The position numbers and the translations under genes were made by a program. The notes under the pieces are model-generated. The model made no database searches. It was given only the letters and a program-made list of their open reading frames with translations, and had not been told where the DNA came from. A stretch of 64,000 nt of DNA from Cryobacterium psychrotolerans (GTDB lineage: Bacteria; Actinomycetota; Actinomycetes; Actinomycetales; Microbacteriaceae), in assembly GCF_900101115.1 (NCBI RefSeq), contig NZ_FNFU01000007.1:1-64000 (forward strand), written 5' to 3'. This document shows, piece after piece, positions 26,225-35,170 of the stretch; within the stretch, counting starts at the first letter, position 1, and the number at the start of each line of letters is the position of its first letter.

Positions 26225-26332
26225 CACCGGCAATCCTAAGCCGTGGACCTCTGGGTTGACCGGTCGGGTCATCACCGGCCGGGTCATCAGCGCTGCGCCT
26301 GCCACTCGGACCTCCCTCGACTTCGTACCGAC

Positions 26333-26338
26333 TATTCT
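26333..26338 (+). promoter_or_regulatory. aroA: -10-like element for leaderless aroA
   Basis: TATTCT ends eight bases before the aroA ATG at 26347, which has no Shine-Dalgarno sequence. This arrangement fits a leaderless mRNA, common in actinobacteria. No clear -35 hexamer is present. Confidence 0.35.
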
Positions 26339-26346
26339 GATAACCG

Positions 26347-27705
26347 ATGCTGATCTCGAGATATTCCAAGCCGGAGTTCGATCCGTACGGCGACACCGCG
26401 CCGGCGGACGCTGAAGGCGCGTGGCCCGCCCCCACCGCGACCGGTCCGCTCGCCGCCACGCTGTCGCTTCCGGGCTCGAAATCGCTCACCAACCGCGAGC
26501 TGGTGTTGTCCGCGCTGGCCGATTCGCCCTCTCTCCTGCGCTCTCCGCTGCACTCCCGCGACAGCGACCTGATGGTCGCAGCGCTCCGCCAGCTGGGCAC
26601 CACGATCGAGTCCGTCGACGGCGGCGGGGACTACGGAACCGACCTCAGGGTGACCCCGGGCGAGCTGCTCGGCTCGACCACGATCGACTGCGGCCTGGCC
26701 GGCACCGTGATGCGGTTCCTCCCGCCGGTCGCCGCCCTCGCGCTCGGCCCGACGACATTCGACGGCGACGCCGGCGCCCGGCGCCGGCCGATGGCGACCA
26801 CGATCACCTCGCTGCGTGCCCTCGGCGCCGACATCAACGATGACGGCCGCCTCGCGCTGCCCTTCACCGTGCACGGCACGGGCAGCCTCGCCGGCGGGGA
26901 GATCACCATCGACGCGTCGACCTCGAGCCAGTTCGTCTCCGGGCTGCTCCTGGCCGCGCCGCGCTTCGAGCACGGGCTGCACCTTCGCCACTCCGGCGAG
27001 CGCCTGCCGAGCCTGCCGCACATCGAGATGACGATCGCGACCCTCGCCGGTCGCGGCGTGCGCGTCGAGAGCCCGGCCGCAGGCGTTTGGGTCGTCCGCC
27101 CCGGGCCGATCGGGGGCGCCGACGCCGACATCGAACCCGACCTGTCCAACGCCGCCCCGTTCCTCTGCGCCGCGCTGGTGGCCGGCGGCAGCGTGACCAT
27201 CACCGGCTGGCCGGCGCAGACCACCCAGGTCGGCGCGCACCTGGCCGAGCTTCTGCCGCTGTTCGGGGCGACCGTCAGCCGCGACGGCGACCGCCTCACC
27301 GTCACGGCCGGCGAGGGCATCCACGGCGTAGACCTCGACCTGTCGACCGGCGGTGAGCTCGTCCCGGCCCTCGTCGCCCTGGCCGCGCTCGCAGATTCTC
27401 CGAGCACGTTCATCGGGATCGGCCACATCCGCCACCACGAGACGGACCGCCTCGCCGCCCTCGCCGCCGAGATCAACGGCCTCGGCGGCGCCGTCACGGA
27501 ACTCGAGGACGGACTGCGCGTCGACCCGCGGCCGCTGCACGGGGGCCCGTGGAAGAGCTACGAGGACCACCGGATGGCCACCGCCGGCGCTATCATCGGC
27601 CTCGCCGTGCCCGGCGTCGAAATCGAGAACATCGGCACGACCGCCAAGACGCTCCCCCAGTTCCCCGAGCTGTGGCACGGCCTCCTCGCCGGGGCAGCGC
27701 ACTAG
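26347..27705 (+). CDS. aroA: 3-phosphoshikimate 1-carboxyvinyltransferase (EPSP synthase)
   Basis: A 452-residue enzyme of the shikimate pathway joining shikimate-3-phosphate and phosphoenolpyruvate. The active-site marks are [18 protein letters not shown] (~40), [13 protein letters not shown] (~117, the glyphosate-contact loop), [15 protein letters not shown] (~195) and [15 protein letters not shown] (~361). The two-domain length is normal. The LAGT(V)MRF loop carries the sensitive-type residue pattern seen in actinobacteria. rsgA begins on the base after its stop, so the pair is translationally coupled. It is divergent from sigR, an arrangement conserved in actinobacteria. Confidence 0.95.
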   Translation: MLISRYSKPEFDPYGDTAPADAEGAWPAPTATGPLAATLSLPGSKSLTNRELVLSALADSPSLLRSPLHSRDSDLMVAALRQLGTTIESVDGGGDYGTDLRVTPGELLGSTTIDCGLAGTVMRFLPPVAALALGPTTFDGDAGARRRPMATTITSLRALGADINDDGRLALPFTVHGTGSLAGGEITIDASTSSQFVSGLLLAAPRFEHGLHLRHSGERLPSLPHIEMTIATLAGRGVRVESPAAGVWVVRPGPIGGADADIEPDLSNAAPFLCAALVAGGSVTITGWPAQTTQVGAHLAELLPLFGATVSRDGDRLTVTAGEGIHGVDLDLSTGGELVPALVALAALADSPSTFIGIGHIRHHETDRLAALAAEINGLGGAVTELEDGLRVDPRPLHGGPWKSYEDHRMATAGAIIGLAVPGVEIENIGTTAKTLPQFPELWHGLLAGAAH

Positions 27706-28758
27706 ATGACCACCTGGTGGTCGACCCCCGAGGACGACGAACCGGAGTTCGACGAATCCAGCGTGCGCGTGCGCCCGAACCGCAAGGGGAACAAGCCCCG
27801 CACCAAGACACGGCCGGGCCACGAGGATGCCCTGACCGGGCGCATCCTCTCGGTCGACCGCGGCCGGTACACCGTCATGCTCGACGAGAACCTGCCCACC
27901 GAGCGCCGGGTGACAGCGGCCCGGGCGAGCGAGCTGCGCAAACACGCCGTCGTCACCGGCGACCGGGTCGACATCGTCGGCGACACGACCGGCGCCGAGG
28001 GCAGCCTGGCCCGGATCGTGCGGATCGTGCCGCGCACGACCCTGCTGCGCCGCAGCGCCGACGACACGGACGCGGTGGAGCGCGTGATCGTCGCCAACGC
28101 CGACCAGATGCTCATCGTGGTGGCGGCGGCCAACCCGGAACCCCGGATCCGCCTGGTCGACCGGTACCTCGTGGCCGCCTACGACGCCGGCGTCTCGCCC
28201 ATCCTCTGCATCACCAAAACCGACCTGGCCGACCCCGCCGTGTTCCTCAGCAACTTCGCCGGCCTCGACCTGCCCGTCTTCCAGAGCCGCGACGACGCGA
28301 TGCCGCTCGAAGCGATCTCCGAGGCCCTGGTCGGGCACGACACGGTCTTTGTGGGGCACTCCGGCGTCGGCAAGTCCACCCTGGTCAATGCGCTGGTGCC
28401 CGACGCGAAACGCGCCGTCGGCGTCGTCAACCTGGTGACCGGCCGAGGCCGGCACACGTCGTCGTCGACGATCTCGCTCCGGCTGGAAACGGACGCCGGG
28501 CGGGGCTGGGTCATCGACACCCCCGGCGTGCGCTCGTTCGGCCTCGGGCACATCAACACCGACAACATCCTCAAGGCGTTCACCGACCTCGCCACCGTGG
28601 CGGAGAAATGCCCGAGGGGCTGCACGCACCTGCCGGACTCCCCCGATTGCGCGATCATCGAGACGGTCGAGGCCGGCAAACTCGGCGACACCGGCAAGGC
28701 GCGACTTGACTCGCTGCAGCGCCTGCTCGCCACGTTCGCCGCCGCCCCCTCCCACTGA
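27706..28758 (+). CDS. rsgA: Ribosome small-subunit GTPase A
   Basis: A 350-residue circularly permuted GTPase that helps mature the 30S subunit. An N-terminal OB-like region (~40-110) precedes the G domain with G4 LCITKTDLADP (~165), G1 GHSGVGKSTLVNAL (~220) and G3 IDTPGVRSFGL (~272). The C-terminal zinc knuckle is visible as KCPRGCTHLPDSPDCAI. The N-terminus (TTWWSTPEDDEPEFDESSVR) is acidic and longer than in E. coli. It starts on the base after the aroA stop without a separate promoter. Confidence 0.94.
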   Translation: MTTWWSTPEDDEPEFDESSVRVRPNRKGNKPRTKTRPGHEDALTGRILSVDRGRYTVMLDENLPTERRVTAARASELRKHAVVTGDRVDIVGDTTGAEGSLARIVRIVPRTTLLRRSADDTDAVERVIVANADQMLIVVAAANPEPRIRLVDRYLVAAYDAGVSPILCITKTDLADPAVFLSNFAGLDLPVFQSRDDAMPLEAISEALVGHDTVFVGHSGVGKSTLVNALVPDAKRAVGVVNLVTGRGRHTSSSTISLRLETDAGRGWVIDTPGVRSFGLGHINTDNILKAFTDLATVAEKCPRGCTHLPDSPDCAIIETVEAGKLGDTGKARLDSLQRLLATFAAAPSH

Positions 28759-28797
28759 CCGGGGTCGGGCGGGGCGGGGAGCCGCTAGCGTGAGGGG

Positions 28798-29277
28798 ATG
28801 ACCGATTCCACGCGCCTCGCCGCGGGCGACACCGCCCCGCAGTTCACCCTGACCGACCAGGACGGCAAAGCCGTCTCGCTCGCCGACTACGCCGGGCGCA
28901 AGGTCGTCGTCTACTTCTACCCGGCCGCCATGACGCCGGGCTGCACCACCCAGGCCTGCGACTTCCGCGACAACCTCGGCTCGCTCGCGGCGGCCGGCTA
29001 TCAGGTGCTGGGCCTGTCGAAGGATGCCCCGGCCAGGCTCAAGACCTTCCAGGAGCACGACGCCGTGAACTTCCCGCTGCTGAGCGATGAGAGCCTCGAC
29101 GTGCACAAGGCCTACGGCGCCTGGGGAGAGAAGAACCTGTACGGCAAGACCGTCACGGGCGTGCTCCGGTCGACGTTCGTGATCGACGAGTCGGGCCTGA
29201 TCCAGCTGGCGCTCTACAACGTGAAGGCGACCGGCCACGTCGCCGGCCTGCGGAAGAAGCTCGGCCTGGACGCCTAG
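28798..29277 (+). CDS. bcp: Thioredoxin-dependent thiol peroxidase (peroxiredoxin Q/Bcp)
   Basis: A 159-residue atypical two-cysteine peroxiredoxin that reduces peroxides with thioredoxin. The active site TPGCTTQACDFRD places the peroxidatic Cys49 and resolving Cys54 five residues apart, the standard PrxQ layout. FYPAAMTPGC replaces the more common FYPKANTPGC. The C-terminal part FVIDESGLIQLALYNVKATG is normal. It lies 39 bp after rsgA on the same strand and opposite the SigR/RsrA thiol-stress pair, which makes sense functionally. Confidence 0.94.
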   Translation: MTDSTRLAAGDTAPQFTLTDQDGKAVSLADYAGRKVVVYFYPAAMTPGCTTQACDFRDNLGSLAAAGYQVLGLSKDAPARLKTFQEHDAVNFPLLSDESLDVHKAYGAWGEKNLYGKTVTGVLRSTFVIDESGLIQLALYNVKATGHVAGLRKKLGLDA

Positions 29278-29308
29278 ACCGCCGCGACGGCGCATCCGCT
29301 CGGCCGGG

Positions 29309-29740
29309 CTAGACGGGCCTCGTCGCCGCCAGCACGCGCGGGGTGAAGAGCAGCACGATCACGGCGATCGAGGGCAGCAGCAGCGCCCAGCCGAGGTCAG
29401 GGCGGGCGTAGAGGCCCTGGAAGCAGCCGATGGCGACGAAGACCTGCAACAGCTGCCAGGTGAGGGCTGCGCCGCGGATCCACGGCCGCCCCTGCAGCGC
29501 GCCCCGGGCGATCGCGCTCACCCAGAGCGCAGCGATCAGGACGAGCACGAGGATGGCGACGGCGCTGGCCACGGACGCCGGCGTCTCCGTGAGCAGCTCG
29601 AACACGAGCCATCCGGCGGCCACCCAGAGAAGCAGCGCTTCGGCCGCCAGGAGGGCCGTGAGGGCCAGCAGGGAGGGCGGTCGCCGGGTCCCCGAAGGCT
29701 CGCTCGCGCCCTCCCGGCTCTGATCTGCGTGCTCGTTCAC
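29309..29740 (-). CDS. Small four-helix membrane protein, actinobacterial
   Basis: A 143-residue protein with hydrophobic segments near residues 22-45, 55-78, 90-108 and 115-135 and a polar N-terminus ([17 protein letters not shown]). Homologues next to the bcp and whiB genes are common in this group, but I know no function. It converges with bcp and is divergent from the whiB-like gene, with 185 bp of comparatively AT-rich DNA between their starts. Confidence 0.7.
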
Positions 29741-29767
29741 AGGACTATCCCATACAAAACTATTGAT

Positions 29768-29796
29768 TTGACTCCACCATTATGCGACCATATTTG
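29768..29796 (+). promoter_or_regulatory. Possible whiB promoter in an AT-rich spacer
   Basis: TTGACT at 29768-29773, a 17-bp spacer and TATTTG at 29791-29796 lie in the most AT-rich part of the 185-bp spacer. A second TTGACG at 29805-29810 has no good -10 partner. The implied leader is about 120 nt, with AAGGAG at 29913-29918 before the ATG. Confidence 0.35.
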
Positions 29797-29925
29797 AGGC
29801 CCGGTTGACGCTCACAGGGCGGTGAGCCGATCTCTATGCGTAGATCCGTACTTTTCCTGCGATCGGGCCCTGCATCTTCGGCCGATCTGGCCAGGCATCC
29901 CCATCTGCAATAAAGGAGCACCCCT

Positions 29926-30174
29926 ATGGACTGGCGCGACAAAGCTGCCTGCCTCACCGCCGACCCGGAACTTTTCTTCCCCGTTGGCAACACTGGCCCC
30001 GCCGTGGACCAGATCGAGAAGGCGAAGGCCGTCTGCGGCCGTTGCACCGTCACCGAGGTGTGCCTCCAGTACGCACTGGAGACCGGTCAGGACTCCGGAG
30101 TCTGGGGTGGCCTCAGCGAAGACGAGCGCCGCGCCCTCAAGCGCCGCGCCGCTCGCGCCCGCCGCGCTTCCTAA
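29926..30174 (+). CDS. whiB1: WhiB-family [4Fe-4S] transcriptional regulator (WhiB1/WblE type)
   Basis: An 82-residue protein with the four cluster cysteines C9, C37, C40 and C46 (AVCGRCTVTEVC) and the turn motif GVWGGLSEDERR at ~58, followed by a basic tail KRRAARARRAS for DNA binding. The short length and DWRDKAACLTADPELFFPV start match WhiB1. Mycobacterial WhiB1 is essential, binds sigma-A region 4 and reacts with nitric oxide. A convergent pdtaS gene follows, the same order as whiB1-pdtaS in mycobacteria, supporting the symbol. AAGGAG seven bases before the ATG fixes the start, and a strong terminator lies 20 bases after the stop. Confidence 0.93.
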   Translation: MDWRDKAACLTADPELFFPVGNTGPAVDQIEKAKAVCGRCTVTEVCLQYALETGQDSGVWGGLSEDERRALKRRAARARRAS

Positions 30175-30193
30175 GCGCCGCGCTTCGGCACAG

Positions 30194-30235
30194 AAAGCCG
30201 GGACCGCTCCTCAGGAGCGGTCCTGGCTTTCTTTC
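30194..30235. terminator. Strong bidirectional terminator between whiB1 and pdtaS
   Basis: A 17-bp stem (30194-30210 with 30214-30230, one G-T wobble, three-base loop) ends in CTTTC on the plus strand and has an AAAG start, giving a short U-run for minus-strand transcripts too. Its right arm codes the last residues of pdtaS. Confidence 0.85.
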
Positions 30236-31722
30236 ATGAAGCGCAGCGGAATCTCGATCGTCACTTCGGTTCCGCTGCCCATCATGGTGTGCCAGTCGAT
30301 GGTGCCGCTGAGTTCCCCCTGGATCAGGGTGCGCACAATCTGCGTTCCCAGCCCGGAGCCGACCTTGCCCTCCGGCATTCCGGCGCCATTGTCGCGCACG
30401 GTCACGGTGAGGGTCTCCTCGCTCCGCTCCGCCTGGATGGACACCTCACCCTCGCGCCCGGCGAGGCCGTGCTCGACCGCGTTCGTGACCAGTTCGGTCA
30501 GGGCCAGGGCCAGCGGTGTCGCGTAGGCACTCGGCAGGGTGCCGAAACTCCCGGATGATTTCGGATGCGCCGTCGTGTTGTGCGCGGAGGCGACCTCCGC
30601 GATGAGCAGCAGCACCCGGTCGAACACCGCGTCGAAGTCGACGATCTGGTTCAGCCCTTCCGACAGGGTGTCGTGCACGACGGCGATGGCCGCAACGCGG
30701 CGCATCGCCTGGTTGAGCGCCTCGCGGGCCGTGTCCGAGTGGGTTCGGCGGGCCTGGATGCGCAGCAGGGACGCCACCGTCTGCAGGTTGTTCTTCACCC
30801 GGTGGTGGATCTCCCGGATGGTGGCATCCTTCGTGATCAGCTCGCGCTCCTGGTGCCGCAGCTCCGTCACGTCTCGGCAGAGAACCATGGCGCCGATCCG
30901 CTCGCCGCGGTTGCGGATCGGTATGGCGCGAAGCGAGACCGTGACCCCGCGCGCCTCGACGTCGGTGCGCCACGGCGCCCGGCCGGTCACAACCAGCGGC
31001 AGCGACTCGTCGACGACGGCCGTTCCCGTGAGCAGGCGGGCCGTCACTTCGGCGAGGGACTCGCCTTCCAGCTCGTCGTCGAAGCCCATCCGGTTGAAGG
31101 CGGACAGTGCGTTGGGGCTGGCGAAGGTGGTCATCCCATCCACGTCGAGCCTGATCAGCCCGTCCGAGGCACGCGGGGCCCCGCGGCGCGGGCCCGTCGG
31201 CGCACCGAGGTCGGGGAAGTCCCCGGAGGCGATCATGGCGAAGAGGTCGTTGGCACAGTCGTTGAAGGTGAGCTCCTGGCGGCTGGGGCTGCGCGCCTCG
31301 CTCAGGTTGGTGTGCCGGGTGAGCACGGCGATCGGCGTGTCGGTGACCTGGGAACCGGTCGAGCTGAGCCGCCGCATGACCGGGATGGCCCGGACCCGGG
31401 TGGGGGTCTCCTCGTACCAGTCGGGGGCCGTGGTGTCGATGATCCTGGCCGTCTCGAACGCCTCCGTCACCTGTTTGCGCCACTCCCCCTTGATCTCCTG
31501 GCCGACGAAGTCGCGGTAGAACAGGGTCGCGGCGCTCGACGGCCGCTGGTGGGCGACCGCCACGAAGCTGCCGGTCGTCGTGGGCACCCAGGCGACCAGG
31601 TCGGCGAAGGCGAGGTCGGCGAGGAGCTGGCCGTCAGCGACGAGCATGTGGAGCCAGTCCACATCCTCCGCGCTGCTGCGGCCCTGGGCAAGTACGAGAT
31701 CACTGAGCGTCGACACCGTCAT
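30211..31722 (-). CDS. pdtaS: Cytosolic sensor histidine kinase PdtaS
   Basis: A 503-residue soluble kinase. An N-terminal GAF-like sensor (~10-150) is followed by a PAS domain (~175-290, LIRLDVDGMTTFASPNALSA), a HisKA_2 phospho-acceptor region (REIHHRVKNNLQTVASLLR, ~310) and an HATPase domain (ELVTNAVEHGL, DNGAGMPEGKVGSGLGTQIV). There are no membrane helices. In mycobacteria PdtaS signals to PdtaR, an ANTAR-domain RNA-binding antiterminator; that partner is not in the window. Its 3' end overlaps the terminator shared with whiB1. Confidence 0.9.
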   Translation of the reverse strand: MTVSTLSDLVLAQGRSSAEDVDWLHMLVADGQLLADLAFADLVAWVPTTTGSFVAVAHQRPSSAATLFYRDFVGQEIKGEWRKQVTEAFETARIIDTTAPDWYEETPTRVRAIPVMRRLSSTGSQVTDTPIAVLTRHTNLSEARSPSRQELTFNDCANDLFAMIASGDFPDLGAPTGPRRGAPRASDGLIRLDVDGMTTFASPNALSAFNRMGFDDELEGESLAEVTARLLTGTAVVDESLPLVVTGRAPWRTDVEARGVTVSLRAIPIRNRGERIGAMVLCRDVTELRHQERELITKDATIREIHHRVKNNLQTVASLLRIQARRTHSDTAREALNQAMRRVAAIAVVHDTLSEGLNQIVDFDAVFDRVLLLIAEVASAHNTTAHPKSSGSFGTLPSAYATPLALALTELVTNAVEHGLAGREGEVSIQAERSEETLTVTVRDNGAGMPEGKVGSGLGTQIVRTLIQGELSGTIDWHTMMGSGTEVTIEIPLRFMKESQDRS

Positions 31723-31792
31723 AGCCTACGGCCGACGACGCGCTCGGCCGGAATCATAGGCGGCAGGGGCGGAATCCGCCATGATGTGCACT

Positions 31793-32260
31793 ATGAACGC
31801 ATCGGAATCGGTCCGACCCGACCGCACACTCCTGATCATCCTGTCCGTCATCGGCGTCCTGGTGATTGTCGCCCTGGCGGTCGTGTTCTCGCGCGGCGAA
31901 CCCAGGCTCCTCGACGAGTCGACTCCGGCGGGTGTCGTGCAGCGGTATTCCGCGGCGGTCATCGCCGGCGATGAGTCCGCTGCCGTCGAGTACCTCACCC
32001 CCGAGGCGCGGGAGGCGTGCGAGAGGTTCGAGAACGCATCCACCGACAACGTCAGGGTCACCCTGGTCTCGACGACCGAACGGGAGGACTCGGCCGACGT
32101 GAAGGTCTCCCTCGTCACCTCCTATGAGGGCGGAGGCCCGTTCGACTCCTCGGAGTTCGAGACCGAGGAGGTCTTCGACCTCGTGAAGTCTGACGGAAAA
32201 TGGCTGATCGACCAGACCCCGTGGTCACTCACCGTCTGCACAAACACGGCGGTGAAGTGA
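31793..32260 (+). CDS. Single-pass protein with NTF2-like (DUF4878-type) domain
   Basis: A 155-residue protein with one hydrophobic segment at ~14-36 (LLIILSVIGVLVIVALAVVF) that can act as a membrane anchor. The exported remainder contains ESTPAGVVQRYSAAVIAGDE and KSDGKWLIDQTPWSL, the beginning and end pattern of NTF2-like domains that bind small ligands or peptides. I choose the ATG at 31793; another in-frame ATG lies at 31781 and neither has a clear ribosome site. Its stop overlaps the next ATG by one base, so it is coupled to the DUF5671-like gene. Role unknown. Confidence 0.7.
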   Translation: MNASESVRPDRTLLIILSVIGVLVIVALAVVFSRGEPRLLDESTPAGVVQRYSAAVIAGDESAAVEYLTPEAREACERFENASTDNVRVTLVSTTEREDSADVKVSLVTSYEGGGPFDSSEFETEEVFDLVKSDGKWLIDQTPWSLTVCTNTAVK

Positions 32261-33909
32261 TGAGCGACACCGCCACACCGCAGGCCCCGACCGCGGGCGG
32301 CGCCCAGCGCACCGTGCGTCGCCTGATCGTCTACGTGCTGCTGTTCGCCCTGGTGGCGATCGGCGCCACCGGCCTGAGCGGCCTGCTCTCGCGACTCCTC
32401 GAGGCGGGAACGGCGCTGGCGTCCGACGACGTCGCCGGCCTGGCGCGCTCGCTGGCCTTCACCCTGATCGGCGGACCGCTCGCGGCGCTCCTCTGGTGGG
32501 CGGTCTGGCGGAGGCTCGCCGACCCGGCCGAGCGGTCTTCCCTGGCGTGGGGCCTGTACCTGGCCGGCATGTACACGGTGGCCCTCATGCTTTCCGCCTC
32601 CGCCCTGCTGGGGGCTGCGCTGCAACTCATCGACGGCACCTGGCAGCCCTCCGACTTCTCCACCGGCCTGGTCTGGGCCGGCGTCTGGGCCTGGCACCGG
32701 TGGATGTGGCGACACGCGGCCAAGCGACCGGTGCGCCTGGCCACCCTGCCGATCGTCCTCGGGGCCCTCTACGGCCTGGTGATCGGAGTCGGCGGCGCCG
32801 TGAACGCCCTCGGCTCACTCCTCGACACCGCCATCCGCGCATCCGACCAGGCGTCGGTGGGCGAACCCTGGTGGGAGTCCCCGCTGCAGGCTCTGCTCTG
32901 GGCCGTTGTGGGCGCGGCGATCTGGTGGTGGCACTGGATCCACGACGATGCCCGCCGGTTGAAGACCGGGTTCGCCAATGTGGCGCTCGTCGTCATCGGA
33001 ATCCTCGGTGCGGGCGTCCTGACCCTCGGCGGGATCGGCGCGACCCTGTTCGTTCTTCTGCGACTGGCCTTCGACCGCGCCGACCCGATCGGCGACCTCC
33101 TGGACCCGCTGGGCGAGGCGATCGCCTCGGCGGCCATCGGCGCACTGGTCTGGTACTACCACGCGCTCATCTCCCGGGGCCGTCCGCACGACACTCGGCA
33201 GGCCGGCACCCTGGTCACCTCCGGGGTCGGCCTGGTGGCCGCAGCCACCGGCATCGGCATCATCGTGAACTCCCTCCTGGCGACCCTGAGCAGCCCGCTC
33301 GCGGGCGCGGACACCCGCACGCTGCTGCTCGGCGGCATCAGCGCCCTGGTGGTCGGCGGCCCGGTCTGGTGGCTGGTGTGGAAGCCCGCCGCCCCGGTCG
33401 CGGAGGCCGAGATGGCCTCCACCGGCCGCCGGGTGTACCTCATCGCGGTCTTCGGCCTCAGCGCGATAGTGGCGCTGGTCGCCCTGCTGGTGGTCGGCAA
33501 CGGGATCTTCGAGTTCGCCCTCGAATCGGCGTCGGCCGGGAGCCTGGTCGAGAAAATCCGCGCCCCGCTCGGGCTGCTCGTTGCGACCGCTCTGGTCTCC
33601 GCTTACCACTTCAGTGTCTGGCGGCGTGACCGTGCGGTCGTCGGAGCCCTGGCCCCGGCCGCCCGTGAACGACGCATCTCCCGCGTCTTCCTGGTCACCG
33701 GAGCGGACCCAGAGCCGCAGTCTCAGGCCATCGAGGCTGCCACCGGCGCCTCGGTGACCGTGTGGCCCCGCGCGGACACCGGCGAAGGGCCGGTCCCCGC
33801 GCCCGACGCCGCGCAGCTCGCCGCTGCCCTGGCCGGCGTGGCCGGCAAGCGCGTGCTGGTGGTCACCGGACCGGGCAACCGCATCGACGTGATTCCCCTG
33901 GCCGACTGA
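32260..33909 (+). CDS. DUF5671-domain polytopic membrane protein
   Basis: A 549-residue protein with about ten hydrophobic helices in repeated two-helix modules. Each module carries an aromatic/tryptophan pattern such as GLVWAGVWAWHRWMWR, AIWWWHWIHDD, ALVWYYHALISRG and PVWWLVWKP. This repeated W-rich pattern is what I associate with DUF5671. The C-terminal ~110 residues are soluble and have RRISRVFLVTGADPEPQSQA and KRVLVVTGPGNRIDVIPL. The ATG at 32260 overlaps the upstream stop (TGATG). No function is known for the family; the upstream NTF2-like protein is a likely partner. Confidence 0.8.
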   Translation: MSDTATPQAPTAGGAQRTVRRLIVYVLLFALVAIGATGLSGLLSRLLEAGTALASDDVAGLARSLAFTLIGGPLAALLWWAVWRRLADPAERSSLAWGLYLAGMYTVALMLSASALLGAALQLIDGTWQPSDFSTGLVWAGVWAWHRWMWRHAAKRPVRLATLPIVLGALYGLVIGVGGAVNALGSLLDTAIRASDQASVGEPWWESPLQALLWAVVGAAIWWWHWIHDDARRLKTGFANVALVVIGILGAGVLTLGGIGATLFVLLRLAFDRADPIGDLLDPLGEAIASAAIGALVWYYHALISRGRPHDTRQAGTLVTSGVGLVAAATGIGIIVNSLLATLSSPLAGADTRTLLLGGISALVVGGPVWWLVWKPAAPVAEAEMASTGRRVYLIAVFGLSAIVALVALLVVGNGIFEFALESASAGSLVEKIRAPLGLLVATALVSAYHFSVWRRDRAVVGALAPAARERRISRVFLVTGADPEPQSQAIEAATGASVTVWPRADTGEGPVPAPDAAQLAAALAGVAGKRVLVVTGPGNRIDVIPLAD

Positions 33910-33929
33910 GCCGTCCGCCCGGGCGTGTG

Positions 33930-35168
33930 TCAGCCGGGGATCAGCTTCCGCCACCGGAACCCGGCGCGGGGTTCCGGGACGGGCAGCAGCTCCGTGCACA
34001 CGAAACGACGGATGCTCGTCCGAGCCGGTGACTTCGGCGCGGCATCGCGGAGCGTGCGCCCGGTCAGCACGGCCGCATCCACCCCCTGTTGGTCGTGCGG
34101 CACGAGGATCGGCGACTCGATGCCGCCGAAGCGCAGAAGCGCCTGGGTGACCTGGCCGGCGGGGTCCAGCCCGACCGCGCTCGCGCGCACCCGGTTCATC
34201 ACCACGCTCACCCGGTCGGTCGTGAGCAGGTCCGCCAGTTCGACCCAGGCGCGCAGGAACCTGGCCATCCCGACCGGGTCGGCGAGGCCGCAGGCCACAA
34301 CCCGGTCGGCTGACCGGAGCGCCGTCAGCGTCGCGGCGTTGCGCCTGGGAGCGAACAGGTCGCTGGAGATTTCCTCGTCGCTCTCCAGGTTGAAGCCGGT
34401 GTCGAGCACGACGTAGTCCACCCACTGGCGCAGCGCGTCGATCGTGCGAGACACACGCTCGGAAGACAGTTCGGGCCAGCGGGAGGGCCGTCCGATGCCG
34501 GTGAGCACCCAGAACGCGCCCTGCGGCGAGTTGTACCGTTGCGCGATCCGCTCGAGCTCGGACTGGGTGAGGCTGTCCGACCCGGCCAGCCGGCATCCGG
34601 CAGCGAACCCGGGGGCCTCGTCGAGCATGCCCAGGCTCGGCGCGACCGACCCGCTGTAGGTGTCGACGTCGGCCAGCACGACGGTGTGCCCGGCGGCCGC
34701 GATCTCGGCGGCGATATTGATCGCCAGGGTCGTGCGTCCCGGCGCCCCGGCGGGACCCCAGACGGCGATGACCGAGCCTGCACTCAGGGCGCCGCCGGCG
34801 CCCGCCCGGCCGCCGATCCGCAACGGCACGACGATCCCGGCGACGAGCAGGGTCTCGACCTCGCTCCAGTCCGCTCCCGCATCCACCACCTCGTAGAGGC
34901 CGAGCGAGGCCGCGTGGCGCCGGTCGAGGTCGGATGCCGCGAGCGCGATCAACCGGATGCCGCGCCCGTCGCACGCCGCGATCAGCTCAGCGGTGAGCGT
35001 CGCCCGGCCGGCACCGACCACCACGGCCTCCGGCGGGCGCACGTCCAGCGCGACCAGGAGGTCCCGTGCGGTGCCGACCCGGGCGACGATGGAGTGCCCG
35101 TACTCCACGATGTCGGCCAGGAGCCGGTCTTCGGTGTCCCGGTCGAGGGCGAGCGCGAGCGTGGCCAC
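33930..35168 (-). CDS. CpaE/TadZ-like receiver-ParA ATPase, orphan
   Basis: A 412-residue protein. An N-terminal receiver-like region (~1-115) lacks a convincing phospho-aspartate. A MinD/ParA-type ATPase follows (~130-390), with the deviant Walker A VWGPAGAPGRTTLAINIAAE, the switch VLADVDTYSGS and DYVVLDTGFN. This is the CpaE/TadZ layout, which positions Tad pilus machines at the pole. However, no cpaF ATPase, TadB/C or pilin gene is nearby. The CpaB-like SAF gene ends two bases upstream, so the pair forms a small operon. A pilus system elsewhere or a repurposed ATPase are both possible. Confidence 0.8.
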   Translation of the reverse strand: MATLALALDRDTEDRLLADIVEYGHSIVARVGTARDLLVALDVRPPEAVVVGAGRATLTAELIAACDGRGIRLIALAASDLDRRHAASLGLYEVVDAGADWSEVETLLVAGIVVPLRIGGRAGAGGALSAGSVIAVWGPAGAPGRTTLAINIAAEIAAAGHTVVLADVDTYSGSVAPSLGMLDEAPGFAAGCRLAGSDSLTQSELERIAQRYNSPQGAFWVLTGIGRPSRWPELSSERVSRTIDALRQWVDYVVLDTGFNLESDEEISSDLFAPRRNAATLTALRSADRVVACGLADPVGMARFLRAWVELADLLTTDRVSVVMNRVRASAVGLDPAGQVTQALLRFGGIESPILVPHDQQGVDAAVLTGRTLRDAAPKSPARTSIRRFVCTELLPVPEPRAGFRWRKLIPG

Positions 35169-35170
35169 GG

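Noticed and set aside
32815-34974. A 719-codon minus-strand frame across the DUF5671 and CpaE-like genes
   Set aside because: It runs through two real genes in the wrong frames and is Arg/Gly-rich.
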